From positions 4,658,456-4,722,455 of the forward strand of contig JAFMSR010000012.1 in the NCBI GenBank assembly GCA_022818135.1: a stretch of 64,000 nt of DNA, read 5' to 3'. This DNA comes from Saxidomus purpurata (taxonomy: Eukaryota > Mollusca > Bivalvia > Venerida > Veneridae). Below, piece by piece: positions 37,228 through 48,502 of this stretch; position 1 is the first letter of the stretch; the number at the start of each line of letters is the position of its first letter. The notes beneath the pieces were generated by a model, which was not told the DNA's origin, ran no database searches, and worked only from the letters and a program-made list of their open reading frames with translations. The position numbers and the translations under genes were made by a program.

Positions 37228-38046
37228 GGTAGTAGACCCATAATGGGCACCAATTCAAATCATTATATGCTTAATATTTTCTTAATCTGTATCATTTCAT
37301 GGATTTAACAACAAATTTTAAAAGAATTTTACCATGAAAAAAACTAAGTTATAGGAATTTTAATAACCCTACCCCCATTTTGTAATTATTTATAAAATGA
37401 CGTCACACAAGAGATAAGAAAATACATGTATATCATTTATTATTCAATAATTTGGTACAGATTTGGTATCAGAGTAACAAGAACTATATTTTCTTTCAGA
37501 AATAATACACCATTTACTATATTATCAACAAGTTTTATGAAACTTTTATGAAATAATCAGATAGTATCACAATTTTCACAATTTGTACTTTTTTGGCCAT
37601 GTTCAATTTTGAACATCAAAGTGTTTAGGAAAAATCAACATTTTCTGGAATTGGGGCATGACTTTTTGTATATTTAAAATTATCTATAACATTTTGGGAA
37701 CAGCATGCCAAAAATTCACAATGTTTTACCGTCTCTATTTAAAATAATTAGAGTTGGAAAATCTCCATCGACGATTTTAGACGTATCTGCAAGTAATAAA
37801 ATCTTCAAAAAAGCTAATACTTATTTGTAAAAAAATATTTAATTTCTTTTTAGTCTAAAACCAATATAAACATATGGAGAAAAGTGCAAAATAATGAAAA
37901 CAAAGAAAAAAAATTTGGTTCCGGCTGGATTCGAACCTACGCCCCCCAAAACCTCAAAAGATCTTCAGTCCAATTCTTAATGACCTAGGCTAGAGCATTA
38001 AAATTGAAGAGTTTCAAATGGAGGTTTTCATTAGGAGTCTACTACC
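37228..38046. mobile_element. 819-bp TTAA-flanked inverted-repeat element (piggyBac-like MITE)
   Basis: TTAA at 37224-37227 and at 38047-38050. Ends are GGTAGTAGACCCATAAT and, inverted, GGTAGTAGACTCCTAAT (14-15 of 17 matching). The matching place in S1 (about 20262) reads 'ggatttaagtaaaacatt' with a single TTAA and no insert; S2 (about 29042) also lacks the insert. This gives a clean TTAA target duplication. No transposase frame is visible, so it is non-autonomous. Confidence 0.8.
37917..37995 (-). repeat. tRNA-like sequence within the TTAA element
   Basis: The minus strand reads GCCTAGGTCATTAAG, then GGACTGAAGATC (anticodon-arm-like) and GTAGGTTCGAATCCAGCC (perfect B-box). The acceptor stem does not pair well. 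It is probably a tRNA-derived segment captured by or giving rise to the element, not a functional tRNA. Confidence 0.5.
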
Positions 38047-38075
38047 TTAAGTAAAAAATCATTTGAGGTTTGATG

Positions 38076-38703
38076 TACGGAAACGTATATTGACCCCCTT
38101 TATATATATAAATTAAGTTACTAAAAACATTTTTTTACTAATTTGAGCCTCTATATTAGTTTAAAATTATTTACCGTTCTATCTAAGAACGAATATACAA
38201 AGTTCTAGTTTACTGTAGTTAATTTGTGTTTAAATTAAAAAATATGTTTTTATCAGTCATTCATACTCTTTTTACCAATTTTATTGTAGTAGATCTACAT
38301 AGTGAAAAGTTATGATTCATTTATGCTGAAATGTATGTAAACTTAAAAGTGGAGGAAGTTAAAAGTGAGGGAGAAATATTTCTTTTGTTTTCTGTCACTT
38401 TTATTTTGGCAGGAAATATTCAGCTCATTAGTTTAGTACAATGTGTCAAATATTTGTCATATACTTATTCCAAAATTTATATTTACTGGCGAAAAATATC
38501 ACCAACTGCAATACATGATCTTTATAACATTCATCTACAAAAAAATAACAACCAGCACAAATATCTCGTAGTTTCCCTTATGTTATACTTCAACAAGTTA
38601 TTAGTCAGAATTATTTGATGATTAATATAAAATACACACATATCTTGATATTAACTTAAGCAAATGTAGAAAATATATAAAGGGGGTCAATATACGTTTC
38701 CGT
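38076..38703. mobile_element. About 628-bp element with 31-bp perfect terminal inverted repeats
   Basis: The left end ACGGAAACGTATATTGACCC... (38077 onwards) and the right end (to 38703) are exact inverted copies for 31 bases. TGATG flanks both sides (38071-38075, 38703-38707), a 4-5 bp target duplication depending on where the end is placed. S1 and S2 have no insert here. The internal 95-codon open frame (38331-38618) has no recognisable transposase features. Confidence 0.8.
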
Positions 38704-39372
38704 GATGAACTTTCTATTTCTACTTCATTACAGAATAGGCAACCCGTTTTTCCAATATATATGAGCAATAAAACATGAAACAGTTTAAATTAAATTATTT
38801 TGTCCGAAATAGCACATACTACTTTCAAAGCAAGACGATTAAACTCCGAACATATCAACTATGCGGATACGGTTTAAATATTTAGATTACACATCTAAAC
38901 AGTAACTTGGATAAAATTGCATACTCTATATCATATCTCTTTGCCATAATAAGAAAATAACAGATTGAGTGTAGTGTATTTCACGACACTATATAAAAGC
39001 CACAATAATTTTTGATAACTTATACTGAAATATAAAATTATATAAACATAGTTCGGGCATGGTGTGGGTAGAAAATTTCACGTAACAATATTATAAACAC
39101 AGCACGTCTTAAAGAAAATGATACAAATAATCCAAAAAGTCAATTGCTGGACTCCACTTCCCCAAACAAACATGTGAATGCAACTTGTCAACAACAAGTT
39201 GAGGATCAAACAGTTTGCCCGGCACTGGAATATTTTAACACTTACGGTGTCTACAATAGACGATTTAAGGCAGCGCACTATTTTTTAGTTGGTGGGGTGC
39301 ATGTTTTTTTTAATTTTCATGTTTTCCTTGAACATAAAATGGGTTTCATTTGGTACGGATGCCATAATATAG

Positions 39373-39840
39373 TAGTATACTGACACTAATAATTCATGTA
39401 ACGAAAATATAAGTTAGTCAATTATTACGAAGAACGGATACATTTTTAAACATTTTCTTACTCGTTGACGAACAAAGACTGTGTGACAGAATCAGTGGAA
39501 ATATAGGAGCTAAAACATGGTTTACACCACTATCAACAAACTCTTGTTGTAAAAATGTCTGTTTACCAAGCCATTTTAAAGAATAAAAAAATCAGAGATT
39601 TACTACTAGACACCCCTCATGTTTTACAGATATTTTTCAAAGTATGTATTTGATACAGTAAAACGAAACAAGAGTTTGCTGACAGTGGTGTAAACTATGT
39701 TTAAGTAGCTTTATTTCCACTGATTCTTTCACAGTCTTTGTTTGTCAACGAGCAAGATAATATGTCAAAATGTATCTGTTCTTCATTATAATTCACTAAT
39801 CAAAATATTTCTAATATGAACTAATAGTATAAGTATACTA
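39373..39840. mobile_element. Fold-back element (long inverted repeat)
   Basis: Two arms of about 175 bases (39373-39549 and 39664-39840) are inverted copies with scattered mismatches. Both contain, inverted, 'cgttgacRaacaaagactgtg' and 'gtttacaccactRtcaRcaaa'. Outermost bases are TAGTATAC / GTATACTA. It would form a large hairpin. Confidence 0.8.
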
Positions 39841-40850
39841 ACAAGAGCTGTCAGTAGAACAGCGCGCTCGACTTTTTAGTGCTTGCCAATAAAACAAAAC
39901 TTTGACAGTTAAGGACACACAAGACTTTAACTAGAAATTTCTAAGTACAAATCAAAAAACATTTTCATAGAGTTATCTTCTCTTGCTTACAGATAGGTGT
40001 CATGAAGCTTACAGATAGGTGTCATGATGGTACATAAGTACTCCAACTTTCAAAGTAATATCTCAAATCGTTAAGTCAACAAGTGGACAAGAATGAAAAT
40101 TTTAACTGAGTCGAAAAGGGCCATAATTCAAATAAAATCCTTGACAGAATTACCTTCTCCTGCCTATGTTTGGGGATCATGATGGTAAACAAGTATTTCA
40201 ACTTTCAAAGTAATATCTTAAACAGTTTAGTCAAAAAGTGGACTGGTACGAAAAAAAATTTAACCAAGATTCTAAGTCAATAAAGAGCCTTAATTTATAA
40301 AAACAAATCCTTGACAGGGTTACCTTTTCTTGCCTACAGATGGAGGTAATGATGCAAACAAGTATTCCAACTTTCAAAGCAATAGCTCAAAGAGTTACGT
40401 CAATAAGTGGATTTTACCCCTCTTCAATGTATTTTCTAAGTAAAAAAAGGGCATAATTCTGACAAAAACCTTTGCAGAGTTATGTACTCTTGTCTGTGGA
40501 TGGAAATAATGATGGTACATAAGTATGGTTAGTTTCAAAGCAATATCTGCAATGGTTTTGAAATAAAGTGGGGTGGTACGAAAAACTTAACCAAACTCAA
40601 TACACTTTTTAAGTCGAAAAAGGGCCATAATTCTGACAAAAAACATGACAGAGTTATGTACTCTTGTCTGTTGATGGAGGTTATGATGGTAAATAAGTAT
40701 GGTAAGTTTCAAAGCAATACCTCTAATGGTTTTGAAATAAAGTGAGGTGGTACGAAAAACTTAACCAAGGTGTGACACCAACGCGAACGCGGACGCCGAC
40801 GCTGAGGCGAGGAGGATAGCTCCCCTTTTCTTTGAAAAGTCGAGCTAAAA
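39841..40850. mobile_element. Dispersed element with about six roughly 170-bp tandem units
   Basis: It opens 'acaagagctgtcagtagaacagcgcgctcgacttttt' and closes with a GC-rich 'cgcggacgccgacgctgaggcg' tract and 'aaaagtcgagct', an inverted match to the opening GCTCGACTTTT. Repeated unit phrases: 'agggccataattc', 'tgacagagttat', 'actcttgtctg', 'gatggta.ataagtat', 'tttcaaagcaatatct', 'aaaagtgg..tggtacgaaaaactt'. This architecture (short ends, tandem core) is common in clam repeats. Confidence 0.7.
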
Positions 40851-40895
40851 ATAATGAAACATGCACCCCACCCACTAAAAAAATTGTGCACTACC

Positions 40896-42480
40896 TTAAG
40901 CCATGTATGGTCAACTCATTCACGGAACATTACCATATCTTTAAATCTTTGTTTTAAACAATATTTACCTTTATCTTTGCTACACCACATAAACTATAAA
41001 TGAACAAGAGCACTGCAGTGCTTGATTTCACTTGTATAAGTTTTGAAGTTTCTCTTTCGTAGTAAGGCGGCAGTCCACTGAATAATTTAACTGCGATGCT
41101 TAAATCAATGAAATACAAGTACACATTGTATCAAGTCCGGGCATAATCTAAATGGCTGTGCGTATTTATCTTCATAATCATTTCAAATACATGTACATAA
41201 CTCTATCGAGTTCACCTTCATTTTGATTCTATATTTGTCGAAAGTGCAAACAAATTTATGTCATGCTACGTGAAAAAAACTACCAAAATTAGAAAAAAAT
41301 TGAGCTAAACATTTCAGCGAATATATCAATTCAGTACCTGATTTCTACCCCGATAAGACACTATTTTAACTTTTTCTCCTTTGATAGAAGCGCCGAGGTG
41401 ATTTATTTTTACTGCACATACCTACGTTTAGGCACATTGAAATAGATTTTAATTTTTAATGCCTACCGGTTGGTGAATCACGTTGTGGAATTCAGATGCC
41501 TAGTCATGTGAAGGTCTGATAGCCATTTTACACTATGAAAGATAGTTGACAAAGCAGTAGAAGGTATTTTCATTACCATTACAGTATTCGACCTGTTGTG
41601 TTTCGCCAGTAAATAACAAACAATATTTTGTTCGTTTCAAGATTTTTCTGCTTAGATACCAAGCATGTGAATGCTAACAATAAACTAAACAAACCAAATT
41701 AATTTGGCAAACTTTGGTTACAAAACTATATACATGTAGCTGTCTTGAAATTAAAAATAACGCTAAAAAAGGAATATTCTACCAAAAATATACTTCCAAG
41801 TGTTCTTTATTCCATGTGAAACAAATTTTACTCGAAAGGAAATGGCTTTTATCTGTGCATTTTTGTACATACAAGTGTGTTATCACTGAAAGTATATGCT
41901 GGTACCGATGTGGAGCAATAATATTAACATAGTATATATTCGTCCCGGTACCGATCTTGCAATAAAATGATGCCGACATTTCTTTTGACAACGTTTGATC
42001 TTAATCAAAACCTCAACAAAGTTAGTGTCACGTGTTTTATAAAATCGAATTCAAGTCGTAATGCTTACCTTATCACTTTTCGTCCCGAGAGGAAATCAAC
42101 GTTTGAAAGTTGAAAAAGTCTCACGCCCATCATATAACTAGTTAAAACGTCTGGAAAAAAATATAATTAAACAGAAAACTTAAATTTCAACTATACACAA
42201 CTTCAGTTATATACCATTCAGAGATGATGTACCATTACAAAGTAATATCTTTACGACAACCATTATTTCTTAAATTTAGATCTAAATTAATTCAGTGTAA
42301 TTTAGACAATTTCGAATAATCAATTAGTCACGACAAACCAATTTACTTAGCGCTCATGAAAAAAATGTCAATACTTACGGAGAGCGTTCAGTTACAGATG
42401 GATAGACTGTGAACTTTTGCTTAAATCAAAGTATGATGACGACAAAGTCCTTTTAATAAAACCCCAACCAGCCAGCAATT
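40896..42480. other. S3 distal part, no gene
   Basis: Continues the homology to S1 20640-23400 and S2 29640-33190 (leader block 'tacctgatttctaccccgataag' at 41336; 'gatgatgtacca' block at 42220). About 41560-42150 has no obvious counterpart. No coding sequence recognised. Confidence 0.4.
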
Positions 42481-44020
42481 ACGGGTTTTTCACAGACCTC
42501 TGCGCATGCGCGACATCAATGAATATTGACCGTATTAGCAACTGAGGGGGCAGTTACATGCCACTGCATAAGCGATATATACTGATTTTATATTTGTTTT
42601 ATAAAACACTAACGAGATTGTTGAAAGCCATTTACTGATGTTTAATATTAGATTATTCTTTTAATCATTCAAATATATTTAAAGTTATTATTTAGAATGA
42701 TCAATGAAAAAAGTAAACGACAGACACATCTACTCGACGGTTATTTTCTTTCATAAAATGGTACGGTAACAGTTTTAAATATATTTTACCTAAACCCTTT
42801 TAATGTCTCCCTTTTTTCTCTAAATGGGGATATGATTTTAAAAAAAATTAATAATCTCTGCAACGATTAATAGTTTTAATATACAGGATTAATAATTAAC
42901 TGCACGGTCCTGAATACACTTGTCCATGTTAACTGAAATAAATTTGCATGCACAGCGGTCTTTTTTTTGTTTTCTGTCTAAATATCTTTTAAATAGTATA
43001 ACGATGTTAAACTTTTAGTTAAAATAAGATATAATGTTGAAATTAATAGATATTCATTTATATTTTTACAGATCTATACATCATTAAGAAGAATGAAAAC
43101 GACCGCGTCGCGTTTTTCATTTTTTTGTATCACCATTATTTGATACTATAACAACACTTTTAAAGCTATGAGAATTATTTTCGTGTTTCTTAAAAAGAAA
43201 TCATTTTGTGTACAAGCAACAGCAGCGTTTTGAAACGATATTCTTAATGATTTATATATACTTTTACCCGGAAAAGTAGAAGAATAAATGAATAAAAACT
43301 GCCCGTACACCCGTTTCTATACTTCCAAGTTATAGAAGTATGTTAGCATTTTTAAAGCATTTTCTCTCTTTTCATTTACCTCTTAGTATTATGGCAACAC
43401 TTTCCAGTTCTTGTTATATAAAAACTTTTTTTCACCCGTTTTTTCATCATCTGTTTTCAAACTGATTGCGGAGCTATGTACACGCGCCGATGTACATAGG
43501 TCCGTTTTTCTAACTATTTCTAACTATTTATACTAATTTGCTTTCTTTAGAATATGTTGCTGACATCGTAAAATAATCGTAGATTATTTTAAAGTCATGA
43601 TTGATGTGTTATAAAGCTGTAGTAAGTTAGTATAGGTCCGTGCCCGAAGAAGTTGAGTTACGGAAAAAAACTCACGCTGTACTTGCCATTACTATTTATC
43701 ATTATTTGCTTCCGTTTTCAAGTTCGCTTTGACATTTTTCAAAACGTTTTATTGAAATTTACTTCATATCTTCTTTATTCTTTTGTTTAGATAATAGATT
43801 AGTTTAAAGTAATTTACAATTAACCGTATATATCAATAGTTGATACACAATTTTAAGTGTTTCTGTTTGAAGAAAGAAAACCCTTTACCACGTATTTTGC
43901 TTTATTTTTTTTTAATTCTAATACAAGTACGAATTTACTTAACTTATTAAGAAATACATTACTAATATTTTGTTGAAATGCTGAATGCACAGTTGTATTA
44001 ATTTCTGTAATAATTTATAC

Positions 44021-44046
44021 CAGGGTCCGTATATATACGGACCCTG
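44021..44046. repeat. 26-bp perfect palindrome
   Basis: CAGGGTCCGTATA followed directly by its exact reverse complement, no spacer, inside the 2.93-kb element. Confidence 0.95.
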
Positions 44047-44222
44047 TTTATACACATTCATGAAATTGTAAATGAAGCCTTCGACGGCTATTCTTTTCTT
44101 TTCTCCATTGTATAATTTTATCATTTTCTCGGCTACAATTAAAGTTACAAAATATACTTATTTAAGTAAGGATATAATTCATAGTAGAAATAAGTTAATT
44201 ATTTAGCAAAATACACGCTTAT

Positions 44223-45257
44223 CCAAGGTCTTTCAAATAGTATGGTCCGGAAACGAGAGTAATACGATAAATAACTTGCCTCGGATCACGTGACAAACAT
44301 CCGGGTACCCGCCATTTTGGAAAAAGAAAGAAAATATTGAAACTTTATATCTACGTATATCTCGATATTTTACCAATCAATTTGACCAACAAAGAGATCC
44401 TTAATACAATATATGCATTCCCTTATCATAATATGACATTATTTTTTCCCGATGTTTTGGTTTAGATGGATTTACGCATTGGAAAGTTGACTTGATATGA
44501 ACGTTTTTTTTCACAAATGGCCGAAAGCCGAAAACCGACCTAATTTTAGCGCTTCTTTCCTACTTGCATGGTGTTCATGGGATTGATGTTACATCTTTTT
44601 CTCATAGATTTAAGTCTAATATACGTCTGTTATGTCTTAGATTTTCGTATTTCACCCGTATTTTAATTTTCTGGGACGGTAAGATCCGATCAAAATCTAA
44701 AAAATGGCGTCACCGGTGAATTTTTTCGCGATTCGGTGATATTTTGTGCACAGTTTTTCACTGTATATTTAGGGTCAAATGATAGAAAATTGCTAATTAA
44801 AATGTAAATTAAGGGTTACATTTTGTTTGTTATGAATTAGATTTTCGTTTTTTTATTGAATAACATAATAACGTACAGTTTTGTAAGACCAATATCGCGA
44901 GTCAAATTACCATCCATCGCTAAAACGCGCAAGACGGAACAGCATGGACCGTGTTTAACTCGCGTTTAAAACAAAAGTTTATTATATATAAAGGTTTTAA
45001 TTTCACAGTTTTACAGGAAATTTTCTCAGCTTTCCAATTATACCATTTTTTAAATTAAAATTGGTATTTAAATGACAAAATAACGGGCAGTTTTGCATAC
45101 AACTATCGGACAAAATACCAGTTAACTCGCTCGGCGTGATAAATGCACGGTGTGATAATCGCTTCCAGGTTAAAAATCGATAACCGAGACAAGATTATCA
45201 GTACGATAAGACGTTTATAGAGGGCGTTTCTAGACCATACTATTTGAAAGACCCTGG
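44223..45257. mobile_element. 1035-bp inverted-repeat element nested in the 2.93-kb element
   Basis: The left end CCAAGGTCTTTCAAATAGTA and the right end, inverted, CCAGGGTCTTTCAAATAGTA continue through TGGTC and, after two mismatches, GAAACG (about 34 bases). CTTAT flanks both sides exactly (44218-44222 and 45258-45262), a 5-bp target duplication. No coding sequence recognised. Near the left end 'atcacgtgac', 'catccggg' and 'cgccattttgg' resemble E-box, ETS and YY1 promoter motifs. Confidence 0.75.
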
Positions 45258-45657
45258 CTTATCATAGGATTATTCATTCATGATACATCAAAACAGTAAT
45301 ACGCTTCCGTTATCGGGCCGAAACTGCCCCCTCATTCGCCGATCGATAACTGTTTGTGCTCTTTAACGCTGAAGAGTACGCAAGAACGATAAGTCTGTGA
45401 AAAACCCGTATTTTAAACACTTTATTGCTAAAGATATTTTCAATACTGATAATAGTACTATCCGTCTGCATCCAGGCCACACCACTGGGAGGCGCTCTGA
45501 TCATGGCCCGCCCTATTCCCCCAAAACATAATGTTTGAGCAGTTGATTACTTTTATTTAATGAGTCGGTGTGTTGAACACTCGCTGAGGTCCGAAAACCT
45601 GCCTTCCCAACTGGAAGTTGTATGATATGCGAGGAAATGTATTTAGTTACTAATATT

Positions 45658-46260
45658 CTCAGATAGCATAATTTGCTTACTCATATGTCAAAATGTGAAA
45701 TACGTTTACGTCAATTTATGCTGCTTGCCCTCTCACAATAGTTTCTATAAAGTAGAAGTCGGTCATGTTACATGAATCACAGATTTGTTAATTCTCAATA
45801 TATATAAATAAATTTGTTAATTCCCAATACATGTACATACAAATCATCAGCTGGGTTGGGTGTTATATTTAATTATGATAAAATACTCCTGGTCAAATTA
45901 TTTTGGTAACTCATTACAAAATTCATTTAACTATGATTGATTATTTTAGAAAATTAATGAATTGATATTTTAACGCAACTCTACAACATTCACTTTGCTC
46001 ATCTTTGATATGCGATTGAAAGTGTTTATGAATTTCGACAGAACCTGCATTTTCCACTGAATGGCTGCTTTTAAAACATGATTCGGTTGTTTGGAGATAA
46101 AAGGAATTTTCAAATGTCTCACTGGACCTTTTCACGTTCCTGTAGTAGTTGAAGTGGCTTGTTTTCAAAATACGGTATCTCCCCATGGCTACCAAAATTC
46201 TACATGGAACAGAATTCTTTGAGCAATTTTGGTAGAGCTTCATGCAAGGAACAGCCCTGC
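45658..46260. other. Single-copy sequence after the duplications, no gene
   Basis: Homology to S1/S2 stops at about 45657. AT-rich; no convincing coding frame. Confidence 0.4.
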
Positions 46261-46990
46261 CAAGTTTCATCAACACTGATTAGAATTAGTGAAGAAATTA
46301 AGGTGCTAGAGTATAAACACAGTTATATATTGCATTTTTTGTTAAATCAAGGGCCATAACACTAGAAGAACTAATCCGATCAAGCCCATAATTGAACTCA
46401 TCTGAGATCTTACTGTCATCAGGAACGTAGAATCTATTCTACGTTCCTGCTGTCATACACATTCTCTGTAAATATGATTAGGATTAAAGAAGAAATAAAG
46501 GTGCTAGAATGTAAACATAGTTAAATATAGCAATTTTTGTTAAATCAAGGGCCATAACTCTGGTAGAACCAAGCCCATAATTGAACTCATCCAAGATCTA
46601 ACAGTTATTCACATTCTCTGTAGATATGATTAGGATTAGTGAAAAATTGAAGGTGCTAGAGTATAAACACAGTTATATATTGCAATTTTTGTTAAATCAA
46701 GGGCCATAACTCAGGAAGAACTAATCCGATCAAGCCCGTAATTGAATTCATCCGAGATCTTATGGTCATACACATTCTCTGTAAATATGATAAGGATTAA
46801 AGAAGGAATGAAGGTGCTAGAGTGTAAACATAGTTAACTATTGCATTTTTTGATAAATCAGGGGCCATAAATCAGAAAGTACTGATCCGATCAAGTTTAT
46901 AATCAAACTCATCCGAGGTCTTGTTGCCGTATACATTGTGATCAAGTTTTATTATGATTGTTTAAAAAATGTAGATACTAGAGTGTAAAC
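46260..46990 (+). repeat. Tandem array, about four roughly 165-200-bp units
   Basis: Each unit contains 'ttaggatta(g/a)(t/a)gaagaaat.aaggtgctaga', 'aaacacagtta', 'ttgttaaatcaagggccataac', 'aagaactaatccgatcaagccc' and 'cacattctctgtaaatatgat'. The first unit is longer because of the hairpin insertion at 46420. It ends in 'tggatggacggctggac', similar to the GC-rich ends of the other tandem-core elements. Confidence 0.75.
46413..46456 (+). repeat. 30-bp hairpin insertion flanked by a 7-bp direct repeat
   Basis: CTGTCAT (46413-46419) and CTGTCAT (46450-46456) flank 30 bases consisting of CAGGAACGTAGAAT, a CT spacer and its exact reverse complement. Neighbouring tandem units lack the insert and have one copy of the flank. 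Confidence 0.85.
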
Positions 46991-47379
46991 AAACTAATTG
47001 TGGATGGACGGCTGGACATTCAATGATCCGACCACTTACCCATTCTTTTTGTAGATTTTCCAGAAATCTAATGTGTGATATTATATGTTTGAAATAATTT
47101 ACAGAAATCAATATAATTTTTTTTATTATATCTCTAATTTCTAAAGTCACAAATAGATTCCACTACACTGAAGATGGCTTATATTTCAAAGGTCACTTAG
47201 AGAAGTTTTATTGATGTTCCTGTTTTTTTTCAGCACAAAGCAATGAAGCAGTGATTTGGATAATTTTGATAGAGGTCAACTAAGTTTCAATCATGCAATT
47301 CATGAATTGTAATCTTGTTTGCACCTCAGAAATTGTCAGCTTTAAAGCAAAACTATAAAATAATATTTAGTGGCGAGGT

Positions 47380-47760
47380 TATATATGGTTATTGTGTGCC
47401 ACAGAAGTCAAGATAGAGTTATGGTTCATGTGCACTACACTTTCTCTCAATGTGCTTGACCATTGTAATACGAAGTTGTATTGAATTCCAACCAGTAGTT
47501 TTCAAGTTATGCTCTGGACAAGGAAAAGTAACAAAAGGCAATAACGCTGTAATTAGTTAAGATGGAGTTATGGTTCTTGTGCACTGCACCTACTCTCAAT
47601 GTACTTGACCATTGTATGAAGTTGTATTGAATTCCAACCATTAGTTTTCAAGTTTAGCTCCGCACAAGGAAAATGCAACAGACCGACCAACCACATGCCT
47701 GACCAACCACCGGGTGACTCCGATATACCCCCCTAAACTTCGTTTCAGGGGTATAAATAG
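47380..47760. repeat. Dispersed element with a two-copy roughly 155-bp core
   Basis: Two direct copies start 'aagat(a/g)gagttatggttc(a/t)tgtgcact' (about 47405 and 47560) and share 'gaccattgta' and 'gaagttgtattgaattccaacca'. The right end is 'gaccgaccaaccac...atacccccctaaacttcgtttcaggggtata', with a terminal stem-loop. Confidence 0.65.
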
Positions 47761-48502
47761 TATTATCTAAACTAAATGGTTATTTCTTTACACTTGATGT
47801 GGACTAAAAAACTATATTTAAAGGATGGGCAATTTTGCCAGGATTTCAAGACTGCCCAATTCACCCAGCACTGATTGATCATGAACTAGATCTACTGCTG
47901 AGGAACAAGGTAAAGTAATTTACAAAATACACAACTAACAGAAGTCTGAAGTATTGGAAGACTTTATTGTTTGTTTACATAATTCACAAGATGATACCAT
48001 GATATGAAAGCAAATACAAAATTTAATACAAGGACTTTTGTATCCCAGTCTATTGAGCTGTGGTAACCCAAACCAAAATCCATCCTTGCTGCAAAGTAAT
48101 GAAAGTATCTAGAAAATAAGAAATTTGAAACCTTCTATTACTATGTCTGCAATATCCCTTACCAAATAGTTTTATTTTTCTAAAATGGACATGTCCATTC
48201 AGTAGCATTAATTGTTCACAGAGGTGCTCAATGAAAATTACTGACTGAATAGCGACCAGTGTAGATCATGATCAACCTACACAGATGTACAGACTGATCA
48301 TTATAAATCTTCACTAACCACAAAGACAGAACAATTTTCAGCCATCTGGATAAAGGTTACAAAGTATCCTACAGACTAATCTACTGACCTCTGGAGTTTT
48401 AGAAAATAAATACGAGACTATGTACTCTAGTCTTCTAGTCGCAGCAATCGTACAGAAAGTGATTGTAATAAATAAACTAGAACTGCCATTGTCATGGCTT
48501 GA
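47761..48502. other. No gene recognised
   Basis: AT-rich sequence between two dispersed elements. Confidence 0.4.

Larger units (their letters stand above)
39269..40895. mobile_element. 1.63-kb TTAA-flanked element containing nested insertions
   Basis: TTAA at 39265-39268 and 40896-40899. Ends are GGCAGCGCACTATTTTTTAG and, inverted, GGTAGTGCACAATTTTTTTAG, extending through 'GTGGGGTGCATG' (about 40 bases, imperfect). Ends begin GGYAGY like the 37228 element, so the two may be related. The matching S2 sequence ('acatgtatggtcc', about 29580) has no insert. Confidence 0.7.
42481..45409. mobile_element. 2.93-kb inverted-repeat element with 3-bp target duplication
   Basis: The left end ACGGGTTTTTCACAGAC and the right end GTCTGTGAAAAACCCGT are perfect 17-bp inverted repeats. 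ATT flanks both sides (42478-42480, 45410-45412), and S1/S2 read 'gcaattttaaacac' uninterrupted (about 23413 in the S1/S2 border block). A second inverted match lies just inside the ends ('aactgagggggcagtt' / 'aactgccccctcatt'). No transposase frame seen, so probably non-autonomous; the 3-bp duplication would suit PIF/Harbinger- or CACTA-type transposition. Confidence 0.8.
33396..45657. repeat. Tandem segmental duplication, copy S3
   Basis: Third unit, ending at 'ttactaatattc' (about 45657) followed by unrelated sequence. It is longer than S1/S2 because of insertions at 37228-38046, 38076-38703, 39269-40895 and 42481-45409. It lacks about 240 bases near 33415 and about 1.2 kb near 34164 that S2 has. 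Confidence 0.8.

Noticed and set aside
38331..38618. 95-codon open frame inside the 31-bp-TIR element
   Set aside because: No transposase-like motif; AT-rich sequence with few stops by chance.
45941..46276. 111-codon minus-strand open frame
   Set aside because: No recognisable domain, no splice context, partly overlaps the dispersed tandem array.
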